Assembly: GCF_000768695.1 (NCBI RefSeq)
Contig: NZ_AVPL01000003.1
Coordinates: 1-64,000, forward strand
DNA length: 64,000 nt
From: Knoellia aerolata DSM 18566
Lineage (GTDB): Bacteria; Actinomycetota; Actinomycetes; Actinomycetales; Dermatophilaceae
Reading direction: 5' to 3'
In this document: positions 8,560 to 23,155 of the stretch, piece by piece
How the letters are laid out: every line of letters begins with the position of its first letter
Position numbering within the stretch: the stretch's first letter is position 1
Made by a program: the position numbers and the translations under genes
The notes under the pieces: generated by a model
What the model was told of the DNA's origin: nothing
Databases searched by the model: none
Seen by the model: only the letters and a program-made list of their open reading frames with translations

Positions 8560-9825
8560 ATGGCAGCGCAGACCGACCACCTCATCGGCCTCCTTCTCGG
8601 AGCGGAGGACGACTGGCCCACCGCGTTCGAGGCCCTGGCCCGCCGTCTCGGGGTGATCCGCACACCTGATGGGCTGGACCACCGGGTGAGCACCGAGCGG
8701 ATGTCGATCGAGCCGTTCAACCTGCGCGACCGGCCGCGCCAGGACCTCGTCATCGACCGGCTCGCGCACTGGTACTACCACCCGCGCGAGTGGCTCAAGA
8801 AGGCCTCGCTCATGGACGACGTGTACCTGCTCAACAGCCCGTTCACGTTCCAGTCGATGGAGAAGCACTCCGCCTACTGCGCGCTGATGCGCCTCGGGAT
8901 GCACGTCCCCGACACCGTGCTCGTGCCCTACAAGAACCCCGTCGACAACGCCCGCTGGGCGTACACGTCGAGCCGCTACAACCGCGGCTTCGACCTTGAC
9001 GCCATCGCCGACCAGGTCGGGTACCCGATGTTCATGAAGCCGTTCGACGGCGGCGCGTGGCGCGGGGTCTCGATGATCAAGGACCGCGAGGCGCTGCACC
9101 GGGCCTACGACGAGTCCGGCGAGATGCTCATGCACCTGCAGAAGGCGGTCGACGGCTTCGAGGTCTTCGCCCGCGCCCTGACGATCGGGCCCGAGACGAT
9201 GGTGATGAAGTTCCAGCCGGACGAGCCGATGCACAACCGGTATGCCGTCGACCACGGCTTCCTCGCCGAGGAGACCGGGCGCGAGACGATCACCATCGCG
9301 CAGACCGTCAACGCCTTCTTCCGGTGGGAGTTCAACTCCTGCGAGATGCTCGTCAAGGACGGGGTCGTCTACCCGATCGACTACGCGAACGCCTGTCCCG
9401 ACGTCGCGGTCACCTCGCTGCACTACTACTTCCCGTTCGCGATGAAGGCGCTGCTGCGGTGGTCGGTCTTCTGCGCCGTCACCGGCCGCAAGGCCCGCAC
9501 CCAGGTCGACACCGGGCCGTGGTTCGACGTCGCCGACGACCCCGAGCTCGACTACCAGGGCAAGCTCGCCGCCTACCAGGGCCTGTCGGACGAGTACTTC
9601 GACACCGACCGGTACGCGGAGTTCTGCTCCACGTCGCTGCCGCACGTCGACGAGATGGTGCACGAGTGGATCGGGTCCGACGAGTTCCGGACGATGCTGC
9701 AGACCACGATCCACCAGACGTACCCGCCGCACGAGTGGGAGAAGTTCGAGGGCCACTTCGGCGGTCTCCTCGGCATGTGGCTCAGCGACGAGCAACACCG
9801 GCTCTCGTCGAGCGCGCACGCCTGA
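8560..9825 (+). CDS. ATP-grasp domain protein, unknown ligase
   Basis: Protein of 421 aa with features of the ATP-grasp fold, which couples ATP hydrolysis to joining a carboxylate to an amine or thiol. Visible are a pre-ATP-grasp region around residues 90-125 (SMEKHSAYCALMRLGMHVP), the ATP-binding lysine strand VGYPMFMKPFDGGAWRGV (about 150-168), and a late metal-binding segment VVYPIDYANACPD (about 268-280) equivalent to the Glu-X-Asn element. About 100 additional C-terminal residues of unknown role follow. gaaggga lies upstream of the ATG. It closes the cassette with the two esterases. The substrate cannot be named; RimK/carbamoyl-phosphate-like classes are only distant parallels. Confidence 0.78.
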   Translation: MAAQTDHLIGLLLGAEDDWPTAFEALARRLGVIRTPDGLDHRVSTERMSIEPFNLRDRPRQDLVIDRLAHWYYHPREWLKKASLMDDVYLLNSPFTFQSMEKHSAYCALMRLGMHVPDTVLVPYKNPVDNARWAYTSSRYNRGFDLDAIADQVGYPMFMKPFDGGAWRGVSMIKDREALHRAYDESGEMLMHLQKAVDGFEVFARALTIGPETMVMKFQPDEPMHNRYAVDHGFLAEETGRETITIAQTVNAFFRWEFNSCEMLVKDGVVYPIDYANACPDVAVTSLHYYFPFAMKALLRWSVFCAVTGRKARTQVDTGPWFDVADDPELDYQGKLAAYQGLSDEYFDTDRYAEFCSTSLPHVDEMVHEWIGSDEFRTMLQTTIHQTYPPHEWEKFEGHFGGLLGMWLSDEQHRLSSSAHA

Positions 9826-9867
9826 CCCGAACCCGACCCCGACCCTGACCCCCAACGCGAGCCGGTT
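9826..9867 (+). other. short convergent intergenic spacer
   Basis: Forty-two bases between the stop of the ATP-grasp gene and the stop of the converging DUF559 gene. It holds an imperfect GACCC-type tandem repeat (about 9826-9853) and no clear hairpin. Confidence 0.5.
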
Positions 9868-10797
9868 TCACGCAGCGGCGAGCAGGCTGCGCACCCTCGC
9901 GACCAGCGCGGCGGGCCGGGCGAGGTCGCTCCACGTGACCCGCACGACCCGGAACCCCGCGTCGCGCAGGCGTTCCTCGCGCCGCTTCTCCTCCATGAGG
10001 GCGCGTCGTCCGTCCAGACCGTCGTACTTCACGGCCCCGTCGAACTCCACGACGACGCGGTCGCCGACGAGCAGGTCGACCCGACCGATGAAGCCCTCGT
10101 CGTCGCTGAGCGAGACCTGCGAGCGGACCTCCAGGCCGGCGGCTCGCAGGATGAGGCGCGTGCGCGTCTCGCCGGGAGACTCGCACGCGGGGTCAACCGC
10201 TGTGATCGCCGCCCGTGCCTGCCCCGCGCCGTAGCGCAGCCTGCAGTCCTCGAGCGCCGCCACCAGCGTGGCCGACGACGTGAGTCGACGATGGACGGCC
10301 GCGTCCATGGCGACCACGCCCGCCTCGAAGCCGCTGGCGGCGGCGGTGAGGACGCACGCGTCGGCGACGCCCACCGCCCGGACCAGCGGGTCCTCGGCGA
10401 GCCGGCGCTGGGCCGGGGTGGCCACGTGCACGTGCAGCCCCGCTCGCCTCTTGCTCGTGCCGACCGGTGCGACGACGTCGACCACGTCCTCGTCGACACC
10501 GTGGAGCGGGAGCGCGTGCGTCGCCAGGGCGGCGTGGTGGGAGGCGAGCCAGCGCGGGTGGTCGAGGAGGACGCCGCGGACCTCCAGCGCGTAGCGGTCG
10601 TGCCGGGCGGTCGCCGCCCACGTCGCCTCGCGCACGTAGATGCCGGGCCGAAGGCGGCGGAGCGCTCCCGAGCGCAGGGTGGCGTCGAGCACGCTGGGCG
10701 CCACGTGAGCGGCCAGGGCGAGCGGGCGCGTGACGAGGCCGCGGTGCTCTGCGGCGATCCGGTCGAGGGGCGGGGGCAGGTCACTCAGCTCGTTCAT
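9868..10797 (-). CDS. AbiEi-like winged-helix protein fused to DUF559 nuclease-like domain
   Basis: Protein of 309 aa. The N-terminal ~60 residues (AAEHRGLVTRPLALAAHVAP then LRSGALRRLRPGIYV) match the helix-turn-helix region seen in type IV antitoxin AbiEi-like proteins. The C-terminal ~110 residues resemble the Vsr/DUF559 restriction-endonuclease fold: GRVDLLVGDRVVVEFDGAVK carries the Asp and Glu of the active site, followed by KRREERLRDAGFRVVRVTW. The start is ATG at 10797, because upstream sequence reads through a palindromic region. Such proteins are frequent, often single genes in actinobacteria, with no proven function. No partner toxin is adjacent. Confidence 0.8.
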   Translation of the reverse strand: MNELSDLPPPLDRIAAEHRGLVTRPLALAAHVAPSVLDATLRSGALRRLRPGIYVREATWAATARHDRYALEVRGVLLDHPRWLASHHAALATHALPLHGVDEDVVDVVAPVGTSKRRAGLHVHVATPAQRRLAEDPLVRAVGVADACVLTAAASGFEAGVVAMDAAVHRRLTSSATLVAALEDCRLRYGAGQARAAITAVDPACESPGETRTRLILRAAGLEVRSQVSLSDDEGFIGRVDLLVGDRVVVEFDGAVKYDGLDGRRALMEEKRREERLRDAGFRVVRVTWSDLARPAALVARVRSLLAAA

Positions 10798-10851
10798 GGA
10801 CCGAGGGTGCCGCAGTCGGCGTGCGCCGGCCGCGAGTTCTCCACAGGGCTC

Positions 10852-10923
10852 GGCTCGCGAGCCGGGTGTGACCTCCCGAGCCTCGTCGATGGGGCTCGGG
10901 AGACGAGGAGTGGCTCGCGAGCC
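10852..10923. terminator. symmetrical palindrome-hairpin-palindrome after pgm
   Basis: Two identical 12-bp perfect palindromes GGCTCGCGAGCC (10852-10863 and 10912-10923) flank a 10-bp stem CTCCCGAGCC/GGCTCGGGAG (10873-10882, 10893-10902; loop 10 nt). The element lies immediately after the pgm stop codon (minus strand) and before the DUF559 gene start, so it probably terminates the glgE-pgm operon. The flanking palindromes could equally be protein-binding sites. Confidence 0.65.
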
Positions 10924-10927
10924 GGGG

Positions 10928-12588
<1,661 letters not shown>

Positions 12589-12592
<4 letters not shown>

Positions 12593-14829
12593 GACCCGAC
12601 CTCCTCTTCGCTCACGCTCGCATCGAGTGCACGGTCCTGCGCGGGTGCCAGGTAGACGGCGGTGAGACCGGCGAGCCGGACGGTGACGTGGAACGGCTGG
12701 TTGTTCCAGCCCTCCTCGACGGCGTCGAAGACCAGGTCAGCCTGGCTCGGCGTGCTGTGCTGGTCGTACCCACTCGTGTCGAGGATGACCCGCCACTGCC
12801 CGCCGAAGGGGACACCGACCCGCAGCCACTCCTTGGAGTCGCCACCGAAGTTCACGACGCACGCGACGACGTCGCCCGACTCCCGGGCGGGGTCCTCGAT
12901 GCGGACGAACGAGTAGGTGTTGCCGCCGTTGTCGTCGGCGTCGAGCCACTCGAACCCGGCCGGCTCGGAGTCGAGGGTCCACAGCGCCGGATGGGCGCGG
13001 TAGACGCGGTTGAGCTCCTTGACGAGGTTGTGGACCCGGTAGTGGGCGGGCTGGTCGAGCAGCCACCAGTCGAGGGACTTCCCGTCGGCCCACTCGCTCG
13101 GCTGGGCGAACTCGGAGCCCATGAAGACCAACTGCTTCCCGGGGTGGGCCCACATGTACGCGAGGAACGCCCGGACCGTGGCGAGCTGGTCGGTCCGGTT
13201 GCCCGGGGCCTTGTTGACGAGCGATCCCTTGCCGTGGACGACCTCGTCGTGGCTGATCGGCAGGACGTAGTTCTCGCTGAACGCGTACATCAGCGCGAAG
13301 GTGAGGAGGTGGTGGTGGTACTGGCGGTCGATGGGCCGCTCGCCGAGGTAGCGCAGCGAGTCGTTCATCCAGCCCATGTTCCACTTCAGCCCGAAGCCGA
13401 GGCCTCCCTCGCTCGTCGCCTTGGTGACGCCGGGCCAGGAGGTGGACTCCTCGGCGATCGTGACGATGCCGGGTACCCGCTTGTAGGCCGTGGCGTTGGT
13501 CTCCTGGAGCAGCCCGATGGCCTCGAGGTTCTCGCGTCCGCCGTGGACGTTGGGGAGCCACTCGCCGTCCTTGCGCGAGTAGTCGAGGTAGAGCATCGAG
13601 GCGACCGCGTCGACGCGCAGCCCGTCGATGTGGAACTCCTCGAGCCAGTACAGCGCGTTGGCGACGAGGAAGTTGCGCACCTCGAGCCGGCCGAAGTCGA
13701 AGATGTGGGTGCCCCAGTCGGGCTGGTCGCCGCGGCGCGGGTCCGGGTGCTCGTAGAGCGGCAGCCCGTCGAAGCGGGCCAGCGCCCACTCGTCGCGCGG
13801 GAAGTGGCCGGGCACCCAGTCGAGGATGACCCCGACCCCGGCCTGGTGCAGCCGGTCGACGAGGTGCTTGAAGTCGTCGGGGGTGCCGAAGCGCGACGTC
13901 GGTGCGTAGTAACCGGTCACCTGGTAGCCCCACGACGGGCCGTAGGGGTGCTCCATGACGGGCATGAGCTCGACGTGGGTGAAACCGAGGTCGACGACGT
14001 AGTTGACGAGGTGCTCGGCCATCTCGCGGTAGGTCAGGCCCTGCCGCCACGAGCCGAGGTGGACCTCGTAGACGCTCATCGGGCCGGTGTGCGGGTTGCG
14101 TGCGCTGCGACTCTCCATCCACGTGGTGTCGGCCCACGTGTGCTCGGCCTCGTCGACGACCGAGCCGGTGCGGGGCGGGAGCTCGGTGCGGCGGGCCATC
14201 GGGTCGGCCTTGGTGCGCACGACGTCGTCGGCGCCGCGGATCTCGTACTTGTAGACGTCGCCGGCACCGAGTCCCGGCACGAACAGCTCCCACACGCCGC
14301 TGGCCCCGATGAGCCGCATCGGGTGGACTCGGCCGTCCCAGCCGTTGAAGTCACCGACGACGCGCACCGCCTTGGCGCGGGGCGCCCAGACCGCGAACGA
14401 GGTGCCGCGCACCGTGCCCATCGGGCCGGTGTACTCGTGCACGCGGGCGCCGAGGACCTTCCAGAGCTCCTCGTGCCGGCCCTCGTTGACGAGGTGGAGG
14501 TCCATCTGGCCGAGCGTCGGGGCGAACCGGTAGGGGTCGTCCTGCAGGTGCTCGATGCCGTCGCCCCAGGCGACGAGCAGCCGGTAGTCCATCGTCGCGG
14601 TCGCACCGGCGCGCACCGCGGTCCAGACGCCCTCGGCCTCGTGCTCGAGGGTGAGCTCCTCACCGTCCTCGAAGCGCGCGCGCACCGACGAGGCCATGGG
14701 GCGCAGGACGCGCACCCTCAGCCCGTCGTCCTCGAGGTGCTGGCCGAGGAGGTCGTGGGGCTGCTGGTGGCGGCCCTGGATGAGGGCGCTGATCGCGCCG
14801 CTGACTTCGTGCGCGGGTGTGGGGCTCAC
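12589..14829 (-). CDS. glgB: 1,4-alpha-glucan branching enzyme
   Basis: Introduces alpha-1,6 branches in glycogen (GH13). 746 aa. Two N-terminal beta domains (about residues 1-240) precede the catalytic barrel, where the nucleophile ([17 protein letters not shown]), the general acid ([10 protein letters not shown]) and the third acidic residue ([15 protein letters not shown]) are visible. The start is GTG 14829, which overlaps the maltokinase TGA (GTGA); a longer frame to 14913 would lie inside maltokinase. Fourth gene of the operon, where it branches the linear glucan made by GlgE. Confidence 0.96.
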
Positions 14830-16305
14830 TCTGCGTCCTCCTGTGGTGCGGTCGTCGTGGTCTCGAACCCCGATGCCAGGCGCTCGATGGCGGCCAGCGG
14901 GATGTCGACCCACGACGGTCGGTTGCGGACTTCGTAGACGACCTCGTACATCGCCTTGTCGAGCTCGAAGGCGGCGAGGAGCGCGGGGCGGCTGCGCGGG
15001 TCCTCACCGGAGGTGGCGGCGTAGCCGTCGAGGAAGGCGGACTGGGCGCTGGTCACCCAGTCCCGCGCGGACACGTCCGGCGCGTCGCTCGCGTGCTCGA
15101 CCGCGCCGCCGGCGTAGTCGAAGCTGCGGAGCATCCCCGCGATGTCGCGGATCCACTGGTCGGGCTGGGTGCGCTCGGAGAGCGGCCGCAGCGGCTCGCC
15201 CTCGAAGTCGAGCAGGACCCACCCGCCGTCGGGCGTGTGGAGCACCTGCCCGAGATGGTAGTCGCCATGGATCCGTTGCAGCGCAGGCCAGTTCACGTGC
15301 TCGGCGGCGTCGAAGATCGCCGCGACCGCGTCGTCGTGGTCGTGCAGCGCCGCCACCTCGGACCCGGCCGAGGCATAGCGCTCGCGCATGCCGTCGAGGA
15401 TTTCGCGGACGGTGTCGGTTCCGACGGGCGTGGTGCCGAGGGCGGTCGCGAGCATCGAGTGGACCTCGGCCGTCGCCTCGCCGAGCGCGCGCGCCGGAGC
15501 GGTGAAGTCCTCGCCCGAGCGCAGCGCGGCCAGCGCGACGCGCCAGGCGTCCTCGACGCCGGGCAGGAACTCCTGCGCGAAGGCGAAGTGCCCGTATGCC
15601 GTGCGCTCACCCTCCGCGCCCGCCTCACCGTCACCGTCCGGCTCGGGCCACTGCCCGGCGACCGACCCGACGACGGCGGGGACCCGACGGGAGCCGGCCT
15701 CGACGAGGGCGGACTGGAGGACGACGTCGGGGTTCTCGCCGGCCGACAGCATCCGGAACACCTTGACGATGACCGGGACCGGCTCGCCGGCGGCGTCGAC
15801 GCAGTCGAGGATGACCGAGGTGTTGGACTGCTCGCCGGAGAGGACCTTGCTGGAGCGGACCGTCACGGCCCGCGTCCACGTGCGTCCCGGCTGCGCGACG
15901 ACGGTGTCGTCGAAGGCGTCGCTCGCGGCGGTGGACTCGGCGCGCACCCGGCCCTGGACGAGCTCGAGCAGCTGCGCGGCATAAACGGGGTCGTGGGGTG
16001 CGTCGTAGACCCAGCGGCGGCCGAGCACCGAGTGCTCCATCACCCCGACGAGCGCATGCTCGAGCTCGGGCACCGGTGCGCCGCGGTAGGTGAGCGGGAC
16101 CTGGTAGACGACCGGCGCCGGCCCGGAGTCGTCGGAGACGATGAGCGTCTCGACGCCCACCTCGCCGGCGGGGTCGCCGAGCCTCCACGACGCGAGGCGA
16201 CGCACCGACGGCGAGGTGCCCTTGCCGGCATACCAACGCTGTGAGGCCATCCACGCCTGGACGAGCTCGGGCTTCGTCGGCGTGAGGGTGGCCCCCTTGT
16301 GCAGC

Positions 16306-16313
<8 letters not shown>
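14826..16313 (-). CDS. mak: maltokinase
   Basis: Phosphorylates maltose to maltose-1-phosphate with ATP, feeding GlgE. 495 aa. The N-terminal cap begins TKPELVQAWMASQRWYAGKG, typical of Pep2/Mak, and the aminoglycoside-kinase-like lobe carries the catalytic HGDYHLGQVLHTPDGG and the metal-binding LLDFEGEP. The GTG at 16313 overlaps the treS stop by eight bases. In many actinobacteria TreS and Mak form a complex or are fused; here they are separate but overlapping genes. The start choice is supported by the position of the conserved N-terminus. Confidence 0.94.
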
Positions 16314-18018
<1,705 letters not shown>

Positions 18019-18023
18019 GTTTC

Positions 18024-20069
<2,046 letters not shown>

Positions 20070-20178
20070 AGGGCGACGCTACCGGTCAGCCGCCCTCGCG
20101 GACGACTTGTCGGGTTCGCGGAACTCGAGGGGGTAAACGTTTTCGCGGAGACGGCCACGTGACCTTAGGATGCGCGTC
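20070..20178. promoter_or_regulatory. divergent glgE/glgP control region
   Basis: This 109-bp spacer holds a leaderless-type -10 for glgE (ACGCTA at 20076-20081, TAGCGT on the minus strand) and one for glgP (TAGGAT, 20166-20171). AAACGTTT at 20135-20142 is the self-complementary core typical of LacI/GalR-family operators and lies at about -44 to -37 of the predicted glgP start, overlapping its -35 region. A LacI-type repressor of glycogen breakdown is therefore plausible, but no such gene is seen in the window. Confidence 0.6.
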
Positions 20179-22764
20179 GTGAAGGCCATCCGTCGCTTCA
20201 GCGTCCGCCCCGTCCTCCCTGCCAGCATCGCCCCGCTCGGCGATCTCGCGATGAACCTGCGCTGGAGCTGGCACCCGCCCCTGCGCGACATCTTCGAGAG
20301 CATCGACCCCGAGCGCTGGCTGTCCGTCGGGGCCGACCCCGTCGCGATGCTCTCCGCCACCCCGGTGGAGGAGCTCGACGCCCTCGCCGCCGACGAGGGC
20401 TTCGTCGCCCGCGTCGCCGAGGCCGAGCAGGGCCTCGAGCGCTACCTCGCCGAGGACCGCTGGTACCAGCAGTGGGCCTCGGAGCAGGGTGAGGACGGTG
20501 CGCCTGCGGCGATCGCCTACTTCAGCCCGGAGTACGGCATCGCCGCCGCGCTGCCCCAGTACTCCGGTGGCCTCGGCATCCTCGCCGGCGACCACCTCAA
20601 GGCGGCCTCGGACATCGGCGTGCCGATCGTCGGCGTCGGACTGTTCTACAAGACCGGCTACTTCCGGCAGAGCCTCAACCACGACGGCTGGCAGACCGAG
20701 ACCTACCCGGTGCTCGACCCCGACGGCCTGCCCCTCTCGCTGCTGCGCGAGGAGGACGGCACGGCGAGCGTCGTCGTCATCGACCTGCCGGGCGGCCGTG
20801 AGCTGCGCGCCCAGGTGTGGCGCGCCCAGGTCGGCCGCGTCCCGCTGCTCCTGCTCGACTCCGACATCCCCGGCAACGACGACGGCGCCCGCGCCGTCAC
20901 CGAGCGCCTCTACGGCGGCGGCGGCGAGCAGCGCCTCCAGCAGGAGATGCTCCTCGGCATCGGCGGCGTGCGCGCCCTGCGCCTCTGGTCGCGACTCACT
21001 GGTGCCCCGACGCCGGACGTCTACCACTCCAACGAGGGCCACGCCGGCTTCCTCGCCGTCGAACGGATCAGCGAGCTCGTCACCGGCGAGGGACTGTCCT
21101 TCGACGCGGCCCTCGAGGCCGTGCGCGCCGCGACCGTCTTCACGACGCACACGCCCGTGCCCGCCGGCATCGACCGCTTCGAGCGCCGCCTCATCGAGAT
21201 CTACTTCGGCGGCGACCTCGCTCCCGCCGGTGTGCCGATCGACAGCCTGCTCGAGCTCGGCAAGGAGACCTACGAGGGCGGCGATTCGTCCATGTTCAAC
21301 ATGGCCGTCCTGGGCCTGCGGATCGCCCAGCGCGCCAACGGCGTCTCCAAGCTCCACGGGGTCGTCAGCCGCGACATGTTCGACGGGCTCTTCCCCGGGT
21401 TCGACGCCGACGAGGTGCCGATCACGAGCATCACGAACGGCGTCCACGGGCCGACCTGGGTGGACCGCAAGGTCTACGAGATGGCCCGCCGGCACAGCGA
21501 CATCACCGACCTCGACTCACGCGAGTCGTGGGAGGCCATGGCCGAGATCCCGCGCGACGAGGTGTGGGCGACCAAGCGCGAGCTGCGCCAGCAGCTCGTC
21601 ACCGAGGCCCGGGCCCGCGTGCGCGCCTCGTGGATCGAGCGCGGTGCGTCCCCGGCCGAGCTCGGCTGGACCAACGAGATCCTCGACCCCGACGTCCTCA
21701 CGATCGGCTTCGCCCGTCGCGTCCCGACCTACAAGCGGCTCACGCTCATGCTGAGCGACCCGGCCCGTCTCAAGAAGCTGCTGCTCGACCCGGAGCGCCC
21801 GGTCCAGATCGTCATCGCCGGCAAGTCGCACCCCGCCGACGAGACCGGCAAGCAGCTCATCCAGCAGATGGTGAAGTTCACCGACGACCCCGAGGTGCGT
21901 CACCGCATCGCGTTCCTGCCCAACTACGACATCGCGATGGCGCAGCACCTCTACCCGGGCTGCGACGTCTGGCTCAACAACCCCCTGCGCCCGTTCGAGG
22001 CGTCGGGCACGTCCGGCATGAAGGCCGCCCTCAACGGCGCCCTCAACCTCTCGATCCTCGACGGCTGGTGGGACGAGTGGTTCGACGGCAACAACGGCTG
22101 GGCCATCCCGACCGCCGACGGCGTCGAGGACCCGGACCGTCGTGACGACATCGAGGCCAACGCGCTCTACGACCTCATCGAGAACCAGGTCGCGCCGCGC
22201 TTCTACGACGTCGACGACGCGAAGCTGCCGCAGAACTGGCTCGCGATGGTCATGCACACGGTCTCGACCCTCGGCCCCAAGGTCCGGGCCAGCCGCATGG
22301 TGCGCGAGTACACCGAGCGCCTCTACGTCCCCGCGGCGCGGTCCGGCTGGGCCCTGCGCGACGGCGACTTCGCCGGCGCACGTGACCTCGCGGCATACAA
22401 GTCGAAGGTGCGCGCGGGCTGGGACCAGGTGCACGTCGACCACGTCGAGTCCTCGGGCGTCGGTGACAGTCCCGAGATCGGCGAGACGCTGCACGTCGGC
22501 GCCTATGTCTCGCTCGGCGCCCTGTCGCCCGACGACGTCGAGGTGCAGGTCGCGCACGGCCGCACCAACCACCGCGGCGACGACCTCCACGACGTCACCA
22601 CGCTCGCGCTCGAGCACACCGAGACCTACGAGCAGGGGCGCCACAAGTTCGCCGGCGACCTCAAGCTCAAGACCAGCGGAGCGTTCGGCTACACGGTGCG
22701 CGTCCTCCCCAAGCACCCCGGGCTGGCCTCGCCCGCCTCGCTCGGCCTCGTCGCCAACGCCTGA
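20179..22764 (+). CDS. glgP: glycogen (alpha-glucan) phosphorylase, DUF3417 type
   Basis: Releases glucose-1-phosphate from alpha-1,4-glucan using pyridoxal phosphate. About 861 aa. The N-terminal region (LGDLAMNLRWSWHPP) is the DUF3417 domain of the shorter bacterial/archaeal phosphorylases; the catalytic core includes YFSPEYGIAAALPQYSGGLG and EASGTSGMKAALNGALNLS, where Lys binds PLP. I choose GTG 20179 because TAGGAT lies seven bases upstream; ATG 20170 is in frame but would overlap that hexamer. The last 57 bases, encoding KHPGLASPASLGLVANA, are repeated downstream at 22950 and again in decayed form at 28024. Confidence 0.93.
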   Translation: MKAIRRFSVRPVLPASIAPLGDLAMNLRWSWHPPLRDIFESIDPERWLSVGADPVAMLSATPVEELDALAADEGFVARVAEAEQGLERYLAEDRWYQQWASEQGEDGAPAAIAYFSPEYGIAAALPQYSGGLGILAGDHLKAASDIGVPIVGVGLFYKTGYFRQSLNHDGWQTETYPVLDPDGLPLSLLREEDGTASVVVIDLPGGRELRAQVWRAQVGRVPLLLLDSDIPGNDDGARAVTERLYGGGGEQRLQQEMLLGIGGVRALRLWSRLTGAPTPDVYHSNEGHAGFLAVERISELVTGEGLSFDAALEAVRAATVFTTHTPVPAGIDRFERRLIEIYFGGDLAPAGVPIDSLLELGKETYEGGDSSMFNMAVLGLRIAQRANGVSKLHGVVSRDMFDGLFPGFDADEVPITSITNGVHGPTWVDRKVYEMARRHSDITDLDSRESWEAMAEIPRDEVWATKRELRQQLVTEARARVRASWIERGASPAELGWTNEILDPDVLTIGFARRVPTYKRLTLMLSDPARLKKLLLDPERPVQIVIAGKSHPADETGKQLIQQMVKFTDDPEVRHRIAFLPNYDIAMAQHLYPGCDVWLNNPLRPFEASGTSGMKAALNGALNLSILDGWWDEWFDGNNGWAIPTADGVEDPDRRDDIEANALYDLIENQVAPRFYDVDDAKLPQNWLAMVMHTVSTLGPKVRASRMVREYTERLYVPAARSGWALRDGDFAGARDLAAYKSKVRAGWDQVHVDHVESSGVGDSPEIGETLHVGAYVSLGALSPDDVEVQVAHGRTNHRGDDLHDVTTLALEHTETYEQGRHKFAGDLKLKTSGAFGYTVRVLPKHPGLASPASLGLVANA

Positions 22765-22798
22765 CCCCCCACTGATTGCGCATTCCGGTCGGAAAGAC

Positions 22799-22874
22799 GC
22801 GACTGATTGCGCATTCCGGTCACGCCAGCGGGCTGTCAGCCCGCCGCGTCCGACCGGAATGCGCAATCAGTCGC
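22799..22874. repeat. long intergenic palindrome, family A, copy 1
   Basis: Perfect 23-bp arms (22799-22821 and 22852-22874) around an inner hairpin GCGGGCT-gtc-AGCCCGC (22828-22844). The half-site core ATTGCGCATTCCGG is also present as a direct copy at 22774-22788, just before the left arm. The whole structure lies 35 bases after the glgP stop codon and could act as a terminator or mRNA-stabilising structure. Confidence 0.88.
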
Positions 22875-23040
22875 ACCTGGTGGCGCGTGGGGGTGCTCAG
22901 CATCGGGTGGCTGCCGTGCGCGCTCCGGTCGAAGGACGGCTCGCGTCAGCCCAAGCACCCCGGGCTGGCCTCGCCCGCCTCGCTCGGCCTCGTCGCCAAC
23001 GCCTGACTCCCCACTGATTGCGCCTTCCGGTCGGAAAGAC

Positions 23041-23116
23041 GCGACTGATTGCGCATTCCGGTCACGCCAGCGGGCTGTCAGCCCGCCGCGTCCGACCGGA
23101 ATGCGCCATCAGTCGC
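23041..23116. repeat. long intergenic palindrome, family A, copy 2
   Basis: Second copy of the palindrome, brought by the tandem duplication. Arms 23041-23063 and 23094-23116 have one mismatch (A to C in the right arm), and the inner GCGGGCT/AGCCCGC hairpin is retained. The preceding direct half-site (23012-23032) has also diverged (gcgcct). Confidence 0.85.
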
Positions 23117-23155
23117 ACACCTGGTGGCGCGTGGGGGGTGGTCAGCATCGGGTGG

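Larger units (their letters stand above)
22708..23155 (+). repeat. tandem duplication of the glgP 3' end and following palindrome
   Basis: Two head-to-tail copies of about 205 bp, offset by 242 bp: 22708-22910 and 22950-23155. Each contains the last 57 bases of glgP including its stop, then the ACTGATTGCGCATTCCGG repeats and the long palindrome. Differences are few (for example gcgcat/gcgcct at about 22781/23023, a two-base and a one-base insertion near 23120-23140). Only the first copy is attached to glgP; the second is non-coding debris. Unequal exchange or replication slippage is the simplest origin. Confidence 0.9.

Noticed and set aside
7690-9855. Minus-strand open frame opposite the esterase and ATP-grasp genes
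   Set aside because: Low-complexity shadow of well-supported plus-strand genes.
12688-14937. Plus-strand open frame opposite glgB
   Set aside because: Shadow of glgB; no family features, biased composition.
22774-23116. Possible CRISPR array from repeated ATTGCGCATTCCGG
   Set aside because: Copies are both direct and inverted, spacing is irregular, arms form palindromes and no cas genes are present.
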